From JBELHO01 sp042091375 (GTDB taxonomy: Bacteria > Pseudomonadota > Gammaproteobacteria > Enterobacterales > Alteromonadaceae): DNA of 64,000 bases. A model generated the notes under the pieces. The model saw only the letters and a program-made list of their open reading frames with translations, was not told the origin of the DNA and searched no databases. A program made the position numbers and the translations under genes. The first letter of the stretch is position 1. Each line of letters begins with the position of its first letter. The stretch spans positions 20,525-84,524 of the forward strand of contig JBELHO010000011.1 in assembly GCA_042091375.1 (NCBI GenBank), read 5' to 3'. Shown piece after piece: positions 1 through 11,500 of the stretch.

Positions 1-247
1 GTTAAAAATCGGCGAGCACACCGAAGAAATGCTGCAGTGTGATATGAATTTTGAAATAGAGCAGCTAGAGGCAATGCGCTCTGCTATCGCCTTATGTGAA
101 ACCGAGAAAGACTACATCAGCAGAGATTTGTTAAAGAAAATATTGCAAGCCGAAGAAGAATATGTCGACTGGCTAGAATCTCAACAATTTCTCATTGCCA
201 ATACCGGTATAGAGAATTATCTGCAATCGATGATGGAGGAGAACTAA
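1..247 (+). CDS. bfr: Bacterioferritin subunit, C-terminal part (5' end outside window)
   Basis: The reading frame is open from base 2 and ends with TAA at 245-247, so the N-terminal half lies upstream of the window. The visible part matches the last half of bacterioferritin: the LKIGEHTEEML stretch, a Glu corresponding to ferroxidase ligand Glu94, and a DYISRD...EEEYVDWLE segment. In E. coli Bfr the last ferroxidase ligand is His130; here that place is taken by Tyr (EEEYVDW against EEGHIDW), so this chain probably has an incomplete diiron site. One base separates it from a second bfr gene, so the two are surely co-transcribed and may form a mixed 24-mer for iron storage. Whether it has the haem Met52 cannot be seen. 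Confidence 0.9.
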   Translation, partial: LKIGEHTEEMLQCDMNFEIEQLEAMRSAIALCETEKDYISRDLLKKILQAEEEYVDWLESQQFLIANTGIENYLQSMMEEN

Positions 248-248
248 G

Positions 249-716
249 ATGCAAGGCAACCGTGAAATTATTGACTTACTCAACAGTCAACTGACATTAG
301 AGCTGACCTCCATGGACCAATATTTAGCCCATTCTAAGATATATGAAGATTGGGGCATTACCAAGTTACACGAGAAACTTGCCCATGAATACGAAGAAGA
401 ATTGGGCCATGCGCAACAACTAGCAGAGCGCATTTTGTTTTTAGAAGGTGAGGCAGATACCGTTAGTAGGGCCAAGGTAAATATAGGCAAAAACGTGCAA
501 GAGATGTTGAGCTTTGATTTGGAAGCAGAGCATATGGTCGCCGATCACTTGCGCAAAACCATTGCCGTGTGTGAGAAACAACAAGATTATGTGACCCGAG
601 ACATGCTGCTAGTATTACTTGACGACACCGAAACCGATCACATTTACTGGCTTGAACGCCATTTGGGATTAATTGAAAAAATAGGCTTAGCTAACTATAT
701 CCAAGCGCAAATGTAG
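249..716 (+). CDS. bfr: Bacterioferritin subunit lacking the haem methionine
   Basis: A full-length 155-residue ferritin-like four-helix protein of the usual bacterioferritin size, storing iron in the cytosol. The ferroxidase ligands are present: Glu18, Glu51, His54, Glu94, and Glu128/His131 near the end (one residue later than in E. coli). The haem-binding Met52 of E. coli Bfr is replaced by Leu52 (EELGHA against DEMKHA), so the chain should oxidise iron but not bind haem by itself. It follows the preceding bfr gene by one base. The upstream chain seems to lack a ferroxidase ligand and this one lacks the haem ligand, the known pattern of two-subunit bacterioferritins. A strong hairpin terminator follows. 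Confidence 0.95.
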   Translation: MQGNREIIDLLNSQLTLELTSMDQYLAHSKIYEDWGITKLHEKLAHEYEEELGHAQQLAERILFLEGEADTVSRAKVNIGKNVQEMLSFDLEAEHMVADHLRKTIAVCEKQQDYVTRDMLLVLLDDTETDHIYWLERHLGLIEKIGLANYIQAQM

Positions 717-742
717 TCGTTGTGCAAATTTGTTAACATCTG

Positions 743-778
743 ATGAGTGCGGTTAGCTTAGCTGCACTCATTTTTTTG
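743..778. terminator. Bidirectional hairpin terminator between bfr and the HAD gene
   Basis: Perfect 8-bp stem ATGAGTGC (743-750) with GCACTCAT (764-771), followed by a run of T on the plus strand and preceded by weaker A/T on the other side. It lies between two convergent genes and overlaps the stop codon of the minus-strand gene. Confidence 0.75.
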
Positions 779-1678
779 TTTAAAAATACGAGCCCAATCA
801 CTTTTCATATCGACCACAAGCCAATTTTCTAACTTAGCGTAAGTCAGGGTATTTTTACCTAAACGAAACAGTGTATTGGGACTGTACTTATATTCTCGCT
901 GAGCATCGGTATGGTGGATCAACACTGACAAACCATGGTCACCACCTGCCGTCCAACGCAACATATCAACATCACCATAGCTGTTGCCAAAGGCAGCAAT
1001 GGGACGCAAAGCAATGCGTCTTTCAATACTCAATACTTTATCTGCTCTATTTTCTATGGCAAAAGGGATCGGCTCTAATTTAATTGCCATTTCGCCGTCA
1101 ATAGAGGATAACCGAGTGCGCAAACTACTACCGATAACCCGATTAGCAGTCACTTGGTAACTGGCTTTTGCCCAAGGCCGAATAAAGTTTGCTGTGCTAC
1201 CAGAGACAATGTAGTTGCTAAAACCGTGTTGTTGAAAATAAGCCAACACCTCTAACATGGGTTGGTAAGTTAATTCCGTATAGAGCCGGTCAAATCTTGG
1301 ATGCTTAGCTTTTGCTATCCAGCGCGCTACAGATGCGCGATATTCTTCGCTGGTAATACCACGACGAAAAAAAAACACCGTGAGTTTTAACAAGCTAACA
1401 CTATCAAATACAATTTCTGTCAACCAGTGTAATACGCGCTGCGCGGTAGTGGCATTTTTAAGTACTGCAGCGTCTAAAAGTTTGCGTTTAAAGTAGGCGA
1501 CTTGTGCCATCACCGGCTTTTCGACGATTAAGGTACCGTCGTTATCGAATGTTGCTAAGCGCTGTTCAGGCGCAACATAGTGAGGAGATTGTTGATCTGT
1601 GACTTGCTCAACAAATTCAATAATCCGCGATTTTGCCTTACCTTCTCGCCACGAAGGTAAGGGATCATTAGCTGTCAT
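758..1678 (-). CDS. HAD-superfamily phosphatase (phosphoserine phosphatase-like)
   Basis: A 306-residue cytosolic protein without signal peptide or membrane segment. It has the haloacid dehalogenase motifs in order: motif I FDNDGTL with nucleophile Asp45 and acid/base Asp47, motif II in IVSGST near residue 160, and motif IV FGNSYGDVDML with Asp236 and Asp238. The arrangement is that of the phosphoserine-phosphatase branch (subclass I cap). The substrate cannot be told from sequence. It begins 13 nt after the stop of the membrane-protein gene on the same strand, so it is probably the last gene of an operon that starts with the TonB-dependent receptor. Confidence 0.85.
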   Translation of the reverse strand: MTANDPLPSWREGKAKSRIIEFVEQVTDQQSPHYVAPEQRLATFDNDGTLIVEKPVMAQVAYFKRKLLDAAVLKNATTAQRVLHWLTEIVFDSVSLLKLTVFFFRRGITSEEYRASVARWIAKAKHPRFDRLYTELTYQPMLEVLAYFQQHGFSNYIVSGSTANFIRPWAKASYQVTANRVIGSSLRTRLSSIDGEMAIKLEPIPFAIENRADKVLSIERRIALRPIAAFGNSYGDVDMLRWTAGGDHGLSVLIHHTDAQREYKYSPNTLFRLGKNTLTYAKLENWLVVDMKSDWARIFKQKNECS

Positions 1679-1691
1679 TAAATGCGACTAA

Positions 1692-2864
1692 TTAAGGTGC
1701 AGGTTGTTGTTGATCATTATTGGCAACGGCTGGGATCAAAATTTCACTGTCAAAGTTGAACATTTTGCCACTCCAAATAAACACTTGCCAAACCAACACA
1801 CCAAAAGGAATATAGCCAAAATAGCCGAGCAACGGCATTTCAGAATAAATATGAATAACGTCAACGTAAGGAATATTATAAACCCAGTAATTGGGATTGG
1901 TTATAGGGTTGGCGTCAGGGTTACTACTGCCGTAATTCCACATTTCCCAGAAAAACCCATTGAATAGTGACGACAAGCCAATCAACACCCCTGCCGTCCA
2001 ATTGCCTTTGGCAATATCGGTGAACGGATTCCAAATATCATATTTCATTAGGATCCCGGTCATCACTGCAAAGGGACCGATCCAAACTGCCCAAAACAGC
2101 ATAAATGGCCAATAGGTCATGGCAGCTATTAAAACAGCACCAATGATGATCATGGTATTACCATTTAACTCCATTTTAGGACCATTTTGATATCGAGCCG
2201 CCATTTTTGGAAAACTATTTAGCAAGTTATACCATTGAAATAGCACCGGCGTTACCGTCGAATAGGTAATTAAAAATTCAATGCTAACCGTCATTTCTGA
2301 CCAGCCAACCTGATGCGCGTTGGGATAGTACCAATTGCCATGTACAAAATAATCATAGTATTCGAAATAAGCCCAACCCAAAATAGACACCAGTCCACTA
2401 ATCAACAAGGTTAGGGGTTTTTTCGAAAACAGAGAGGCGCCATTATTGCGTTTATAGACGATACCGTCTAAGAAGAAAATAAAGCCCCACCAAAGCGGTG
2501 TAAATGACCAATAGACTAAGTTGCCAAACGGGGTGATTCTGGTCCACATTAACCACCAAAAGAAGCCCATGACTGCGCCACCAACCCAAAACCACCAAGG
2601 TAAAGACACCTCTGATTTCGGCCTTGGTACCACGGCAGCCCCTTTAAAGCCATAGTATTTGGGGAAAAGAATCAATCCAGCAATGAAAATCACACCAGCA
2701 AGCATAATAAGAAAATAGGTCAAACTGAAGCCGGGAACAACGCCGTCATAGGTTGGTGGAAATTCACCAAAACCCGGAGGCAAATGATCCGAGTATTTAA
2801 ACCAAGCGACAATTAGCGGTACAATTAGGGTCAGTAAAACAGGCCAAGTGAGTTTCCATTTCAT
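1692..2864 (-). CDS. Polytopic membrane protein of unknown function
   Basis: A 390-residue inner-membrane protein with about nine or ten hydrophobic segments (roughly residues 5-22, 45-67, 89-108, 116-137, 150-173, 194-215, 236-273 as two, 291-314, 342-368). It is unusually rich in Trp and Tyr, often as WW, FFWW and WEMWNYG near membrane edges. I do not recognise a characterised family, and no transporter or enzyme motif stands out. The gene lies 120 nt downstream of a TonB-dependent receptor and 13 nt upstream of a HAD phosphatase, all minus strand. A role in uptake or conversion of whatever the receptor brings in is a guess from context. Confidence 0.7.
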   Translation of the reverse strand: MKWKLTWPVLLTLIVPLIVAWFKYSDHLPPGFGEFPPTYDGVVPGFSLTYFLIMLAGVIFIAGLILFPKYYGFKGAAVVPRPKSEVSLPWWFWVGGAVMGFFWWLMWTRITPFGNLVYWSFTPLWWGFIFFLDGIVYKRNNGASLFSKKPLTLLISGLVSILGWAYFEYYDYFVHGNWYYPNAHQVGWSEMTVSIEFLITYSTVTPVLFQWYNLLNSFPKMAARYQNGPKMELNGNTMIIIGAVLIAAMTYWPFMLFWAVWIGPFAVMTGILMKYDIWNPFTDIAKGNWTAGVLIGLSSLFNGFFWEMWNYGSSNPDANPITNPNYWVYNIPYVDVIHIYSEMPLLGYFGYIPFGVLVWQVFIWSGKMFNFDSEILIPAVANNDQQQPAP

Positions 2865-2984
2865 TGTTATATCAACTTATTTTTGTTGTTAATAGATATT
2901 AAAATACCCTAATTCTTTCTTTGCCATTTGTCCAGAAACTAATCAATTTTCCGCCATTTTTACTATTAACTAATGTTGCAAGGA

Positions 2985-5225
2985 CTAAAAACGATAACTC
3001 AATTCAACCCCTAGTTGACGCGCTTCACCTTTAAGCTCAGTTACCGCGCCGATGGCGGCAGTAGAGTCAAAGCGCAATTCTGCATACTCGGTATTGGTCA
3101 AGTTTTTACCCCACAGTGAAAACATTAACTGCTCATTGATAGCCAATGTCACTCTGCCGTGCCAAACCATGTAACCGGCTTGTTCAGTGTACGGATTTTC
3201 ATTTTGATCAAAATAGAAGTCTGACTGATAATCAAAGCCCAGTTGCGAAGTCAGTAATTTACCGGCAATCTCAGTGTCGTATAAAAGATAACCGTGGACA
3301 TTGTACTTTGACGAAAACGGCAAACGAGTTTGTTCAACAACTAAATCATCCTGCTGAAAAAAACCTGTTTCTGCCTCGGGTAAATAGCCTGCGTTAAAAT
3401 TTACCTGCAAGTCATTACTGACCATCCAATTAAATTCTGCTTCTAAGCCGTAAATAGTCGAATCACCGGCATTTTTCAATACGTGGTAGGGCACAACACT
3501 ATTGGGGATATTGACGAATACTTGCTGATCTTGGTAGTCGTAGTAAAAAGCGGCAAGGTTGAGGTAGCCAGCTTGGTCCCAGAAAGACAGCTTACTGCCC
3601 ACTTCAAAGGCATTTAATTTTTCCGGGGCGTACTCGGAGTCAGCCGCTTGTTGCGGATTAGTTGAGTACCCAGCATTGTAACCACCACTTTTATACCCTC
3701 GTGAAAAGCTGTAATAAACACTGCTGTGCTCATTGAGCTTTTGTACTAAGGCTAATTTTCCTGAAAATTCACTGTCTTCTACGGAACCAGTAATATCCCA
3801 CAGACTTGGAATGTAAGCAGCTACTGTGTCTAAATCTGTTACCGATGTATAATCAGTTGTTTCGTCCGTGTAGCGCACCCCAGCCGTTAGGGTTAACTGT
3901 TGATTGAGCTGATAATCCACTTGGCTGTATATCGCCATTGAGGTGTTATCTAGCAGGTTGTCATAAAAAAATTGTGCCGGTACGTCGGCCAGTTGAGGCA
4001 CGGCTCTAAAATCACGAAATAAATCAAAACTATTGTCTGTTTTCAATTCTTCGTTAATGTAAAACAAACCTGTGATCCAATAGCTGTTTTCACCTTCAAT
4101 ACTGACATTAATTTCTTGGCTAAATAAATTGAGATCCGTGCCCATATCCCCTTCAATCACATTATGCGGGCCGTCTGAATCCCATGAGTGGTATCGCTGT
4201 AAGGTTTTGTAGCCGGATAAGGCATTAATAGTGGTAGCACTATTGAGTTGCCATGACAAATCAACACTGGCGCCCCAACTGTCCGTGTCGTGACTTCTAT
4301 CGGCAATATCGGCTTGCACATCCCAGTAGTCATCACCAGTTAACTGCGCACCGAAATTATCCATACACAAGTCAGAGCCCGCTTGCTGAGCAGAACAAAC
4401 ACCCGAGCCGTCAACGCGATTGATACCTAAGCTAGCCACAGGCTTTGGTTTGCCCGACCAATCATCGCTGTATAATTTCGCTCTAACAGTGACATCATCA
4501 AACTCTGATTTAAGACTCAATCTGAAATTTTGCTGCTTGAGACCACCATCGGGTTGATCAGGCATAGTGTTATTCATTGAGAAATCGTAATCATCTATGT
4601 TAAAAGCCAGTCGCAATACAGTATGCTCGGCAATAGGCAAGTTAAACGCGCCTTCAACACTGGTCGAATTGTGCTCAGCAAAGCTAGTGGTAACATAACC
4701 TCCCAGATCATTTTCTGGTTGTTTGGTGCGAATAAGTATTGCCCCTCCGGTAGTATTGCGACCAAATAGTGTACCTTGTGGCCCGCGCAATACCTCAACG
4801 TGCTCAATATCAAATAAATTAACCGATAAACTGTTAGTACTGCCACTGACAATACCGTCGGAATAAACCGCGATTGGAGAAATAGTAGAGGTATTGTAAT
4901 CAATCATACCAACACCGCGGATATTAAATGCCGGCGGCGTGCCCTCACCAGCATTATTAGTCACTTTCATATTGGGCACCAGCTCAGCCAGCTGGGTGGT
5001 GTCTTTGATCTGTTTACGGGCTAATGCATCACCTTCGAGCACAGTAACTGCAACGGCAACATCTGTGGTATTTTGCGGTCTTTTTTGCGCAAAAACCTCA
5101 ATCACTTCTATCTCCTGAACAGATTTATTCGCTTGCAATATCTCTGTATCAGCAACAGCAGTTGGGTAATAAACGACAACCAGTACATAGAACAGAACCT
5201 GCAATATTTGCTTGTGAACCAACAT
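2985..5225 (-). CDS. TonB-dependent outer-membrane receptor
   Basis: The protein has 746 residues from the ATG at 5225. That start is preferred over an upstream one because GGGGAG stands about 7 nt before it and because it places a signal peptide at the very N-terminus, with a likely cut after Ala-Val-Ala near residue 25. A plug domain follows, with LAELVPNM, FNIRGVG and the conserved VEVLRGPQGTLFGRNTTGGAI stretch, then a beta-barrel ending in YRF, the usual terminal aromatic residue. A candidate TonB box is the IEVIEV region just before the plug. Such receptors import siderophores, cobalamin, glycans or other large substrates; which one is not readable here. The first gene of a likely three-gene operon with a membrane protein and a HAD phosphatase. 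Confidence 0.93.
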   Translation of the reverse strand: MLVHKQILQVLFYVLVVVYYPTAVADTEILQANKSVQEIEVIEVFAQKRPQNTTDVAVAVTVLEGDALARKQIKDTTQLAELVPNMKVTNNAGEGTPPAFNIRGVGMIDYNTSTISPIAVYSDGIVSGSTNSLSVNLFDIEHVEVLRGPQGTLFGRNTTGGAILIRTKQPENDLGGYVTTSFAEHNSTSVEGAFNLPIAEHTVLRLAFNIDDYDFSMNNTMPDQPDGGLKQQNFRLSLKSEFDDVTVRAKLYSDDWSGKPKPVASLGINRVDGSGVCSAQQAGSDLCMDNFGAQLTGDDYWDVQADIADRSHDTDSWGASVDLSWQLNSATTINALSGYKTLQRYHSWDSDGPHNVIEGDMGTDLNLFSQEINVSIEGENSYWITGLFYINEELKTDNSFDLFRDFRAVPQLADVPAQFFYDNLLDNTSMAIYSQVDYQLNQQLTLTAGVRYTDETTDYTSVTDLDTVAAYIPSLWDITGSVEDSEFSGKLALVQKLNEHSSVYYSFSRGYKSGGYNAGYSTNPQQAADSEYAPEKLNAFEVGSKLSFWDQAGYLNLAAFYYDYQDQQVFVNIPNSVVPYHVLKNAGDSTIYGLEAEFNWMVSNDLQVNFNAGYLPEAETGFFQQDDLVVEQTRLPFSSKYNVHGYLLYDTEIAGKLLTSQLGFDYQSDFYFDQNENPYTEQAGYMVWHGRVTLAINEQLMFSLWGKNLTNTEYAELRFDSTAAIGAVTELKGEARQLGVELSYRF

Positions 5226-5520
5226 TTTTACTCCCCAGAAAATACCTATGTCATTTCCATAAATCAGCTGAAATGACCTAAATGAGCTTAGTATAATTGA
5301 CACTGTGTAATGAAAAGTTATCGACAGTGACTAGAATTTCAATTATTTTTTGCCAGACTATAACTCAGTCGGCTAAATATTTCAGCATATTACTCTGTTA
5401 TGTTAGTATTTATTGATGACAATGACTGTTTTCACTTTTAGTTTCGTTTTAGTTAGCAATGACACTTGGCATATTAAAGCTAAACATATAACCTGAGCAT
5501 CAAAGGAGTGATCATCACCA

Positions 5521-8500
5521 ATGTTTTCATTATCAGGCTTCACTGTTGTTGAAACTAAAACTGCAATTTCTGCGGCTACACAACTGTATATAGCGCAAAA
5601 TGAAAATAACAACAACACAGTGTTGATCAAACGCCTAGACAAAAGCCTGATCGCTTCAGTCGATGAATACTACAATCGCAACAACAAATTAATTGCCACC
5701 TTACCAAGTAAAAACACCGTGGCAGCTTCTCACCGCGAAGAAGATCAGCATTTCAGTTATTCCATACACCCATTAACCGATGACCAACGCACCTTAAAAG
5801 ACCTACTTGCACAACAGTCATTAACTTTTCGCGACAAATTAACCATTGCCATTAACAGCGCTCTGTTGCTTGAACTACTCCATGCGCAAAATATTATTGC
5901 TAATAATATCAATGATGAGCAGCTGTATATTAACAAAAACCTAGATATCCAAATAGTCGATTTGAGTTTAGCTAGCAAAGTCAGTACTATCCATAAAAAA
6001 ATTCCCGATACCCATTTAGACAGTCAATGGCTGCCAACCATGTCACCCGAGTTCAGTGGTCGCATGAATCGAGCCGTAGACAAACAAGCCGATCTTTATT
6101 CATTGGGGGCGACGCTGTTTAAAGTGTTTACAGGCCGCTACCCTTTTGAATATAAAGACGACATGGAAATGGTTCATGCACACATTGCCAAAGTGCCGCA
6201 TTTAGCACATCACTTTAATAACGAGATACCTGAACAAATATCGACAATTTTAAGCAAATTGCTGAAGAAGAATCCTGAAAAACGCTATAAAACGGCACAA
6301 GGACTGGCGGAAGATTTTAAGCGTTGTCTGAGTGTTTTAAATACCGACAACAGCATAGATTTATTCCCCATAGGACAGCGAGACAGCAGCCAAAAACTGA
6401 TTTTTTCCAGTGAACTATTTGGCCGTAAACAAGAATTAGCCAGCTTAAACAACAGCTACCAAAATGTCAGAGGCCAGCACAACAGTAGACTTTGCGTTAT
6501 TCGAGGCTATTCTGGTGTGGGGAAGTCGCGGTTGATCAAAGAATTACAGCCCATTATCAGTCAAAATAACGATTATTTTGTCACCGGTAAATTTGATCAG
6601 TATAAGAACAATACCGCCTACATCGCCCTTTTGCAGGCATTAAACAGCATAGTTGAACAATTATTAGGTGAGTCTGATCAACAACTCAACCAATGGCGAC
6701 AATACATTACCGATGGATTAGGTGAAAATGGTCAGCTACTAGTCGACCTCATTCCCAACCTTGAGTTAATTATTGGCAAACAAAGTCCGATTGCCAAGCT
6801 GCCACCAACAGAAGCGCAGTTGCGTTTTAGCAATACGCTAATTGCCTTTTTCAAAGCCCTAGGCCGATATAAAAAAACCATTACCTTGTGCTTAGACGAC
6901 ATGCAATGGGCAGATTTAGCGACGATTAACTTGCTAAAAATCCTTGCAGAACACACAGAAATCAAACACTTTTTAATTATTATTTCCTATCGAGATAATG
7001 AAGTAGATACTGGTCACCCATTGCATTCATTGCTGACTGACCTAGACACTTCATCGCCGCTAACTGAACAGATCACAGTAAAACCCTTAGCTGTTGATGC
7101 GACAGCGGAATTTTTGGCTAATTCGTTAGAGCTTGACCAGCAAAAAATTCAACCGCTAGTTGATGTGGTTGTCCAAAAAACCGGAGGCAATCCATTTTTC
7201 ACCATAGAGTTTATTAAGTCCTTAAAAGATAAGTGTTTATTATCAAGAGATGTAAGTAATACCTGGCATTGGCAACAGGATAAACTCAATGATCTCAGTG
7301 TCACCGATAACGTTGTTGATCTTATGGTGCAACGCATTAAACGCTTGACCAATACCCAGCAGGATTTATTGTATAATGCGGCTTGTATTGGCAGTAAAAT
7401 ACCCATTGCTCTGATCAGCAACATTATGGAAGAACAGCCGTCAACATTAGAGCAAATATTAAGTGTGTTGGTTGAAGAGGGTTTTGTAAGCGCTCATGCC
7501 AGTAAAGACAACAATGAACAGTTGAGTTTCATTCGATTTATCCACGATAGAGTTCAGCAGGCTGCCTATTTGCTGGAAAGGCCGGTACAAAAAACTCAAA
7601 TCCACTTTAAAATAGCTAATTACTGTCTGGAAAATTATACCGACACCCAACGCCAGGATAAGGTTTTTGAGTATATAGATCATTTTAATAAAGCCTCAGC
7701 AGTTTTTATTGCGCAACGAAAAGATGATTTATTAGTCAATTACAATCATCTTGCCGGACAAAAAGCCCTGGCTGCTAATGCTTACAATGATGCGTTGTTT
7801 TACCTAGATAAGGCGGAGTCTTTTTTACCGAAAAACAAATGGAAAAAACATTATTCATTGTGTCTATCGATAGTGTTAGCTAAGGCACAGGCCAGCTATT
7901 TATCACAAGATAATCAACTGTGTAACCACATATTTAGCACAGAATATCAACATATTGCCGATCAGGTCGACAAGGCAAAATTAGCGAAAATTCAACTACT
8001 TTCATTAATCGCACAAAATAAAATTGCCGAAGCCTTTGCATTTGGCATGGAAATATTAATGCAGTTAGCGTTAAAAATACCGCAAAACAAAGATATTGCT
8101 GGGCAATATTTACAGTTGAATCAACACTATGACACAACGGATATCTCAGCACTGATTAACTTGCCGCAGATGCAACAAGAGACACCTTTGTTAGCGGCAG
8201 AAATACTCAATTCTATTCAAACAGCGGCCTATTTGATCAGCCCAGAAGAATACATGAAGGTCTGTTACTCCTCATTGTTGTTGACTTTTGAACACGGCAT
8301 ATCTAACGCAAGTGGCAAAATATTTATTACCCATGCACTTCTACTTTGTGGCGCATTCAGCCAATTTGAAGACGGCTTAAAGTTTGCCGAGCTTGCCAGT
8401 CAATGCAACGAAAAATTTCCCTCAGCGTACGTTGCCATTGAAATTGAATTTGTTAAAAATGTTTCTGTTTTGCATTGGCAAAAACCCTTGTCAACCTCAT

Positions 8501-11500
8501 TGCAACCGCTGGAGCAAAACTTCTATCGCGGTATAGAATGCGGCAATATTGAATACGCCTTTCACTCGGCATTATTTTATTGTCTACACAGACTTTTCAG
8601 CGGCGAAAGCTTAACCGAAGTCAAACCGATATTTGCAAAATACGCCACATTAATGAATGAAAAAAAACAAGTGTATCAATTAACATTACTCAATATTTGG
8701 TACCAGTACATAGTCAATATCTCCGACCGAAAAATAACACAACCAACAATGTTGCAGGGAATACATTTTAATGAAGCGACAACGCTACCTGTACTGATCG
8801 ATAATAATGATATCACCACGCTATTCATGTATCACTTGGCTAAAATGCAACTCGCTTATCATTTTAACGACCTAGATCTGGCGCTTGAACATTTACACCA
8901 AGCCGAAAGTTACAGTAGTTCAGTGGTTTCTTTATATCAATTTACCGAATTTTACAGCTGCGCAACACTAGTGCTGTGCAGCTATTGTCGTGATCATGAA
9001 CAACAAAAAAATACTGCTGTATTTCAGCAACACCTGACAAAGCTCAAAGCCTATCATCAGTTATTGTCTAATTGGGCTGTTCATTCACCGCAAAATCATT
9101 TACACAAAGTGCAATTAGCCGCTGCCGAGTTGCTGTTTATAGAAGGCGATGCCAGTGCTTGGCAAAGTTATGATATTGCCTTTGCCAGTGCCCAAGCCCA
9201 CAGTGACATAAAATATCAAACCATCATTAGCTTATCAGCAGGCCATTATTGGTTAACCCAAAACAAACAATCCACAGCCACTGATTATATTCAGCAAGCC
9301 TATAATTTATGTGTCAGCAATGACGCGGCAAATCACAGCGATGCCATTGCTAAACAGTATGCACATATCTTTCTAAAAATAACTGATGAACGCGAATCAA
9401 ACAGTCGTTTAGAGGTCGAGAGAAGAGCCGCAGAAAGAAGAAAAAACTACAGTCAGGTACTTGACTTGGCCTCAGTATTTAAAGCCTCTGAAACCTTAAG
9501 TGGCGAAGTTAATTTACAAGCATTTTTACATCGGATGATGATGATCATTATTGAAAACGCCGGTGCCCAACGAGGTACCCTAATGCTGCAAAATAATGAA
9601 ATATTAAATATTGAAATTGCTATTGCAGCCAATGGCGACAATATTGACGATAAAGCGGTGCCCTATTCGCTGATCAATAACGTGTCAAGAACTCATAAAG
9701 CACAAGTATTGTCGCCAACCCAAGGCACTAATCTATTTGCCAATGACCCGTATTTCAGTTCGCACCAGCCCAAGTCGGTTATTTGTATCCCGAGTATAGT
9801 TAAAGGCGAAATACGCGGTATTATTTATTTAGAGCACGATGATATTGTTGATGTTTTTTCACTTGAACGGGCAAAAATATTGCAGTTGATCACCGACCAA
9901 ACCGCCATATCTTTTGAAAATGCTAAATTATATCAGCAAGTACTCACTTATAGCCGAAATCTAGAACAACAAATAAACGACCGCACCAAAGAACTGGCTG
10001 CCGAAAAAGTCAATGCTGAACAAGCGAATCAAGCAAAATCAAGTTTTTTAGCTAATATGAGTCACGAAATTCGCACCCCAATGAATGCGGTAATCGGGCT
10101 AAGTCAATTAGCATTGCGAACAGAGTTATCACCGATACAAGCCGATTACTTAGAAAAAATCCAACAATCATCAAAATCACTACTGGGTTTACTCAACGAT
10201 ATACTTGATTTTTCTAAAATCGAAGCACAAAAACTATCCCTTGAAAGCGTTGATTTTTCATTAGACGAAATATTGCAAAAAGTAGTCAATATTTGTAACT
10301 ACAAAGCGCAAGAAAAAGGGTTGGAATTAGTGGTAGATTTAGCAAAAAGTGTGCCTCAACGACTGGTAGGTGACCCACTGCGTTTACAACAGATCATTAT
10401 TAACCTTGCCAACAATGCGGTGAAGTTTACCGAAACCGGTACAGTGCGTATTCTCATCGAACAACTGTCTGATAATCATCAGCAAAGCGAATTGCAATTC
10501 ACCATTAGTGATACCGGTATTGGCTTGACCGAACAACAACAAACAAAACTTTTTCAGTCATTCTCCCAGGCAGACAACACAGTCACAAGGCAATTTGGTG
10601 GCACCGGTTTGGGGCTAGCTATTAGCAAGCAACTCACTGAGTTAATGGGTGGAAAAATTTGGTTTGAAAGTGAATACAAAAAAGGCACGACGTTTTACTT
10701 TACTGCCCTTTTTGAACAAGTAACAGACGCAAAAAACACGCTCTCGGTGATCAATAAAGATATGTTAACCAACCTTAAAGTACTCGTTGTTGATGATAGT
10801 GATATTGCTCGTCACGTATTGCTTGATGCATTAGCTGATAGTAAGATTTTTGCTGAAGGTGCGGTTAACGGTGAACAGGCAGTAAGTAAGGTGCTGGCTG
10901 CACAACAAGATGGCACACCTTATGACCTGGTGTTAATGGACTGGAAAATGCCGTTAATGGATGGCATTGAAGCCACTAAACAGATACACCAAAATAGCAG
11001 CCATGATTTACCGCACATATTAATGGTATCGGCATACGACAAATATGAAGCAAAAGTATTGGGTGAAGCTGTTGGTATTAAGACATTTATAGAAAAGCCT
11101 ATCAATCACGAAATCTTAGTAGAGTCGATTATCAAAATTTTTAATGATCAACAAGATAAACTCGTCGTTGCAACTAATGAGCAAAGCGAGACAATTCCCG
11201 ATTTAAGTGACTATCGGGTGTTATTAGTTGAAGACAACCCGATCAACCAGCAAGTGGCGAAAGAGTTTCTCAATGATACGACCATTGCGGTTGATTGTGC
11301 CGAAAATGGCTTAGTGGCCTTAGAAAAATTGAATACTGAACAATATGATATTGTGTTAATGGATATTCAAATGCCAGAAATGGATGGATTAACCGCCACC
11401 AAAGCCATTAGAAAAAATCCAAATATGCAACACCTGCCAATTATTGCGATGACCGCACATGCGATGCAGGGCGATGTCGAGCAAAGTGTTATTGCTGGTA

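Noticed and set aside
5403..5642. 79-codon minus-strand frame with a signal-like N-terminus
   Set aside because: It overlaps the start of the hybrid kinase gene antisense, has no ribosome-binding site and no recognisable family.
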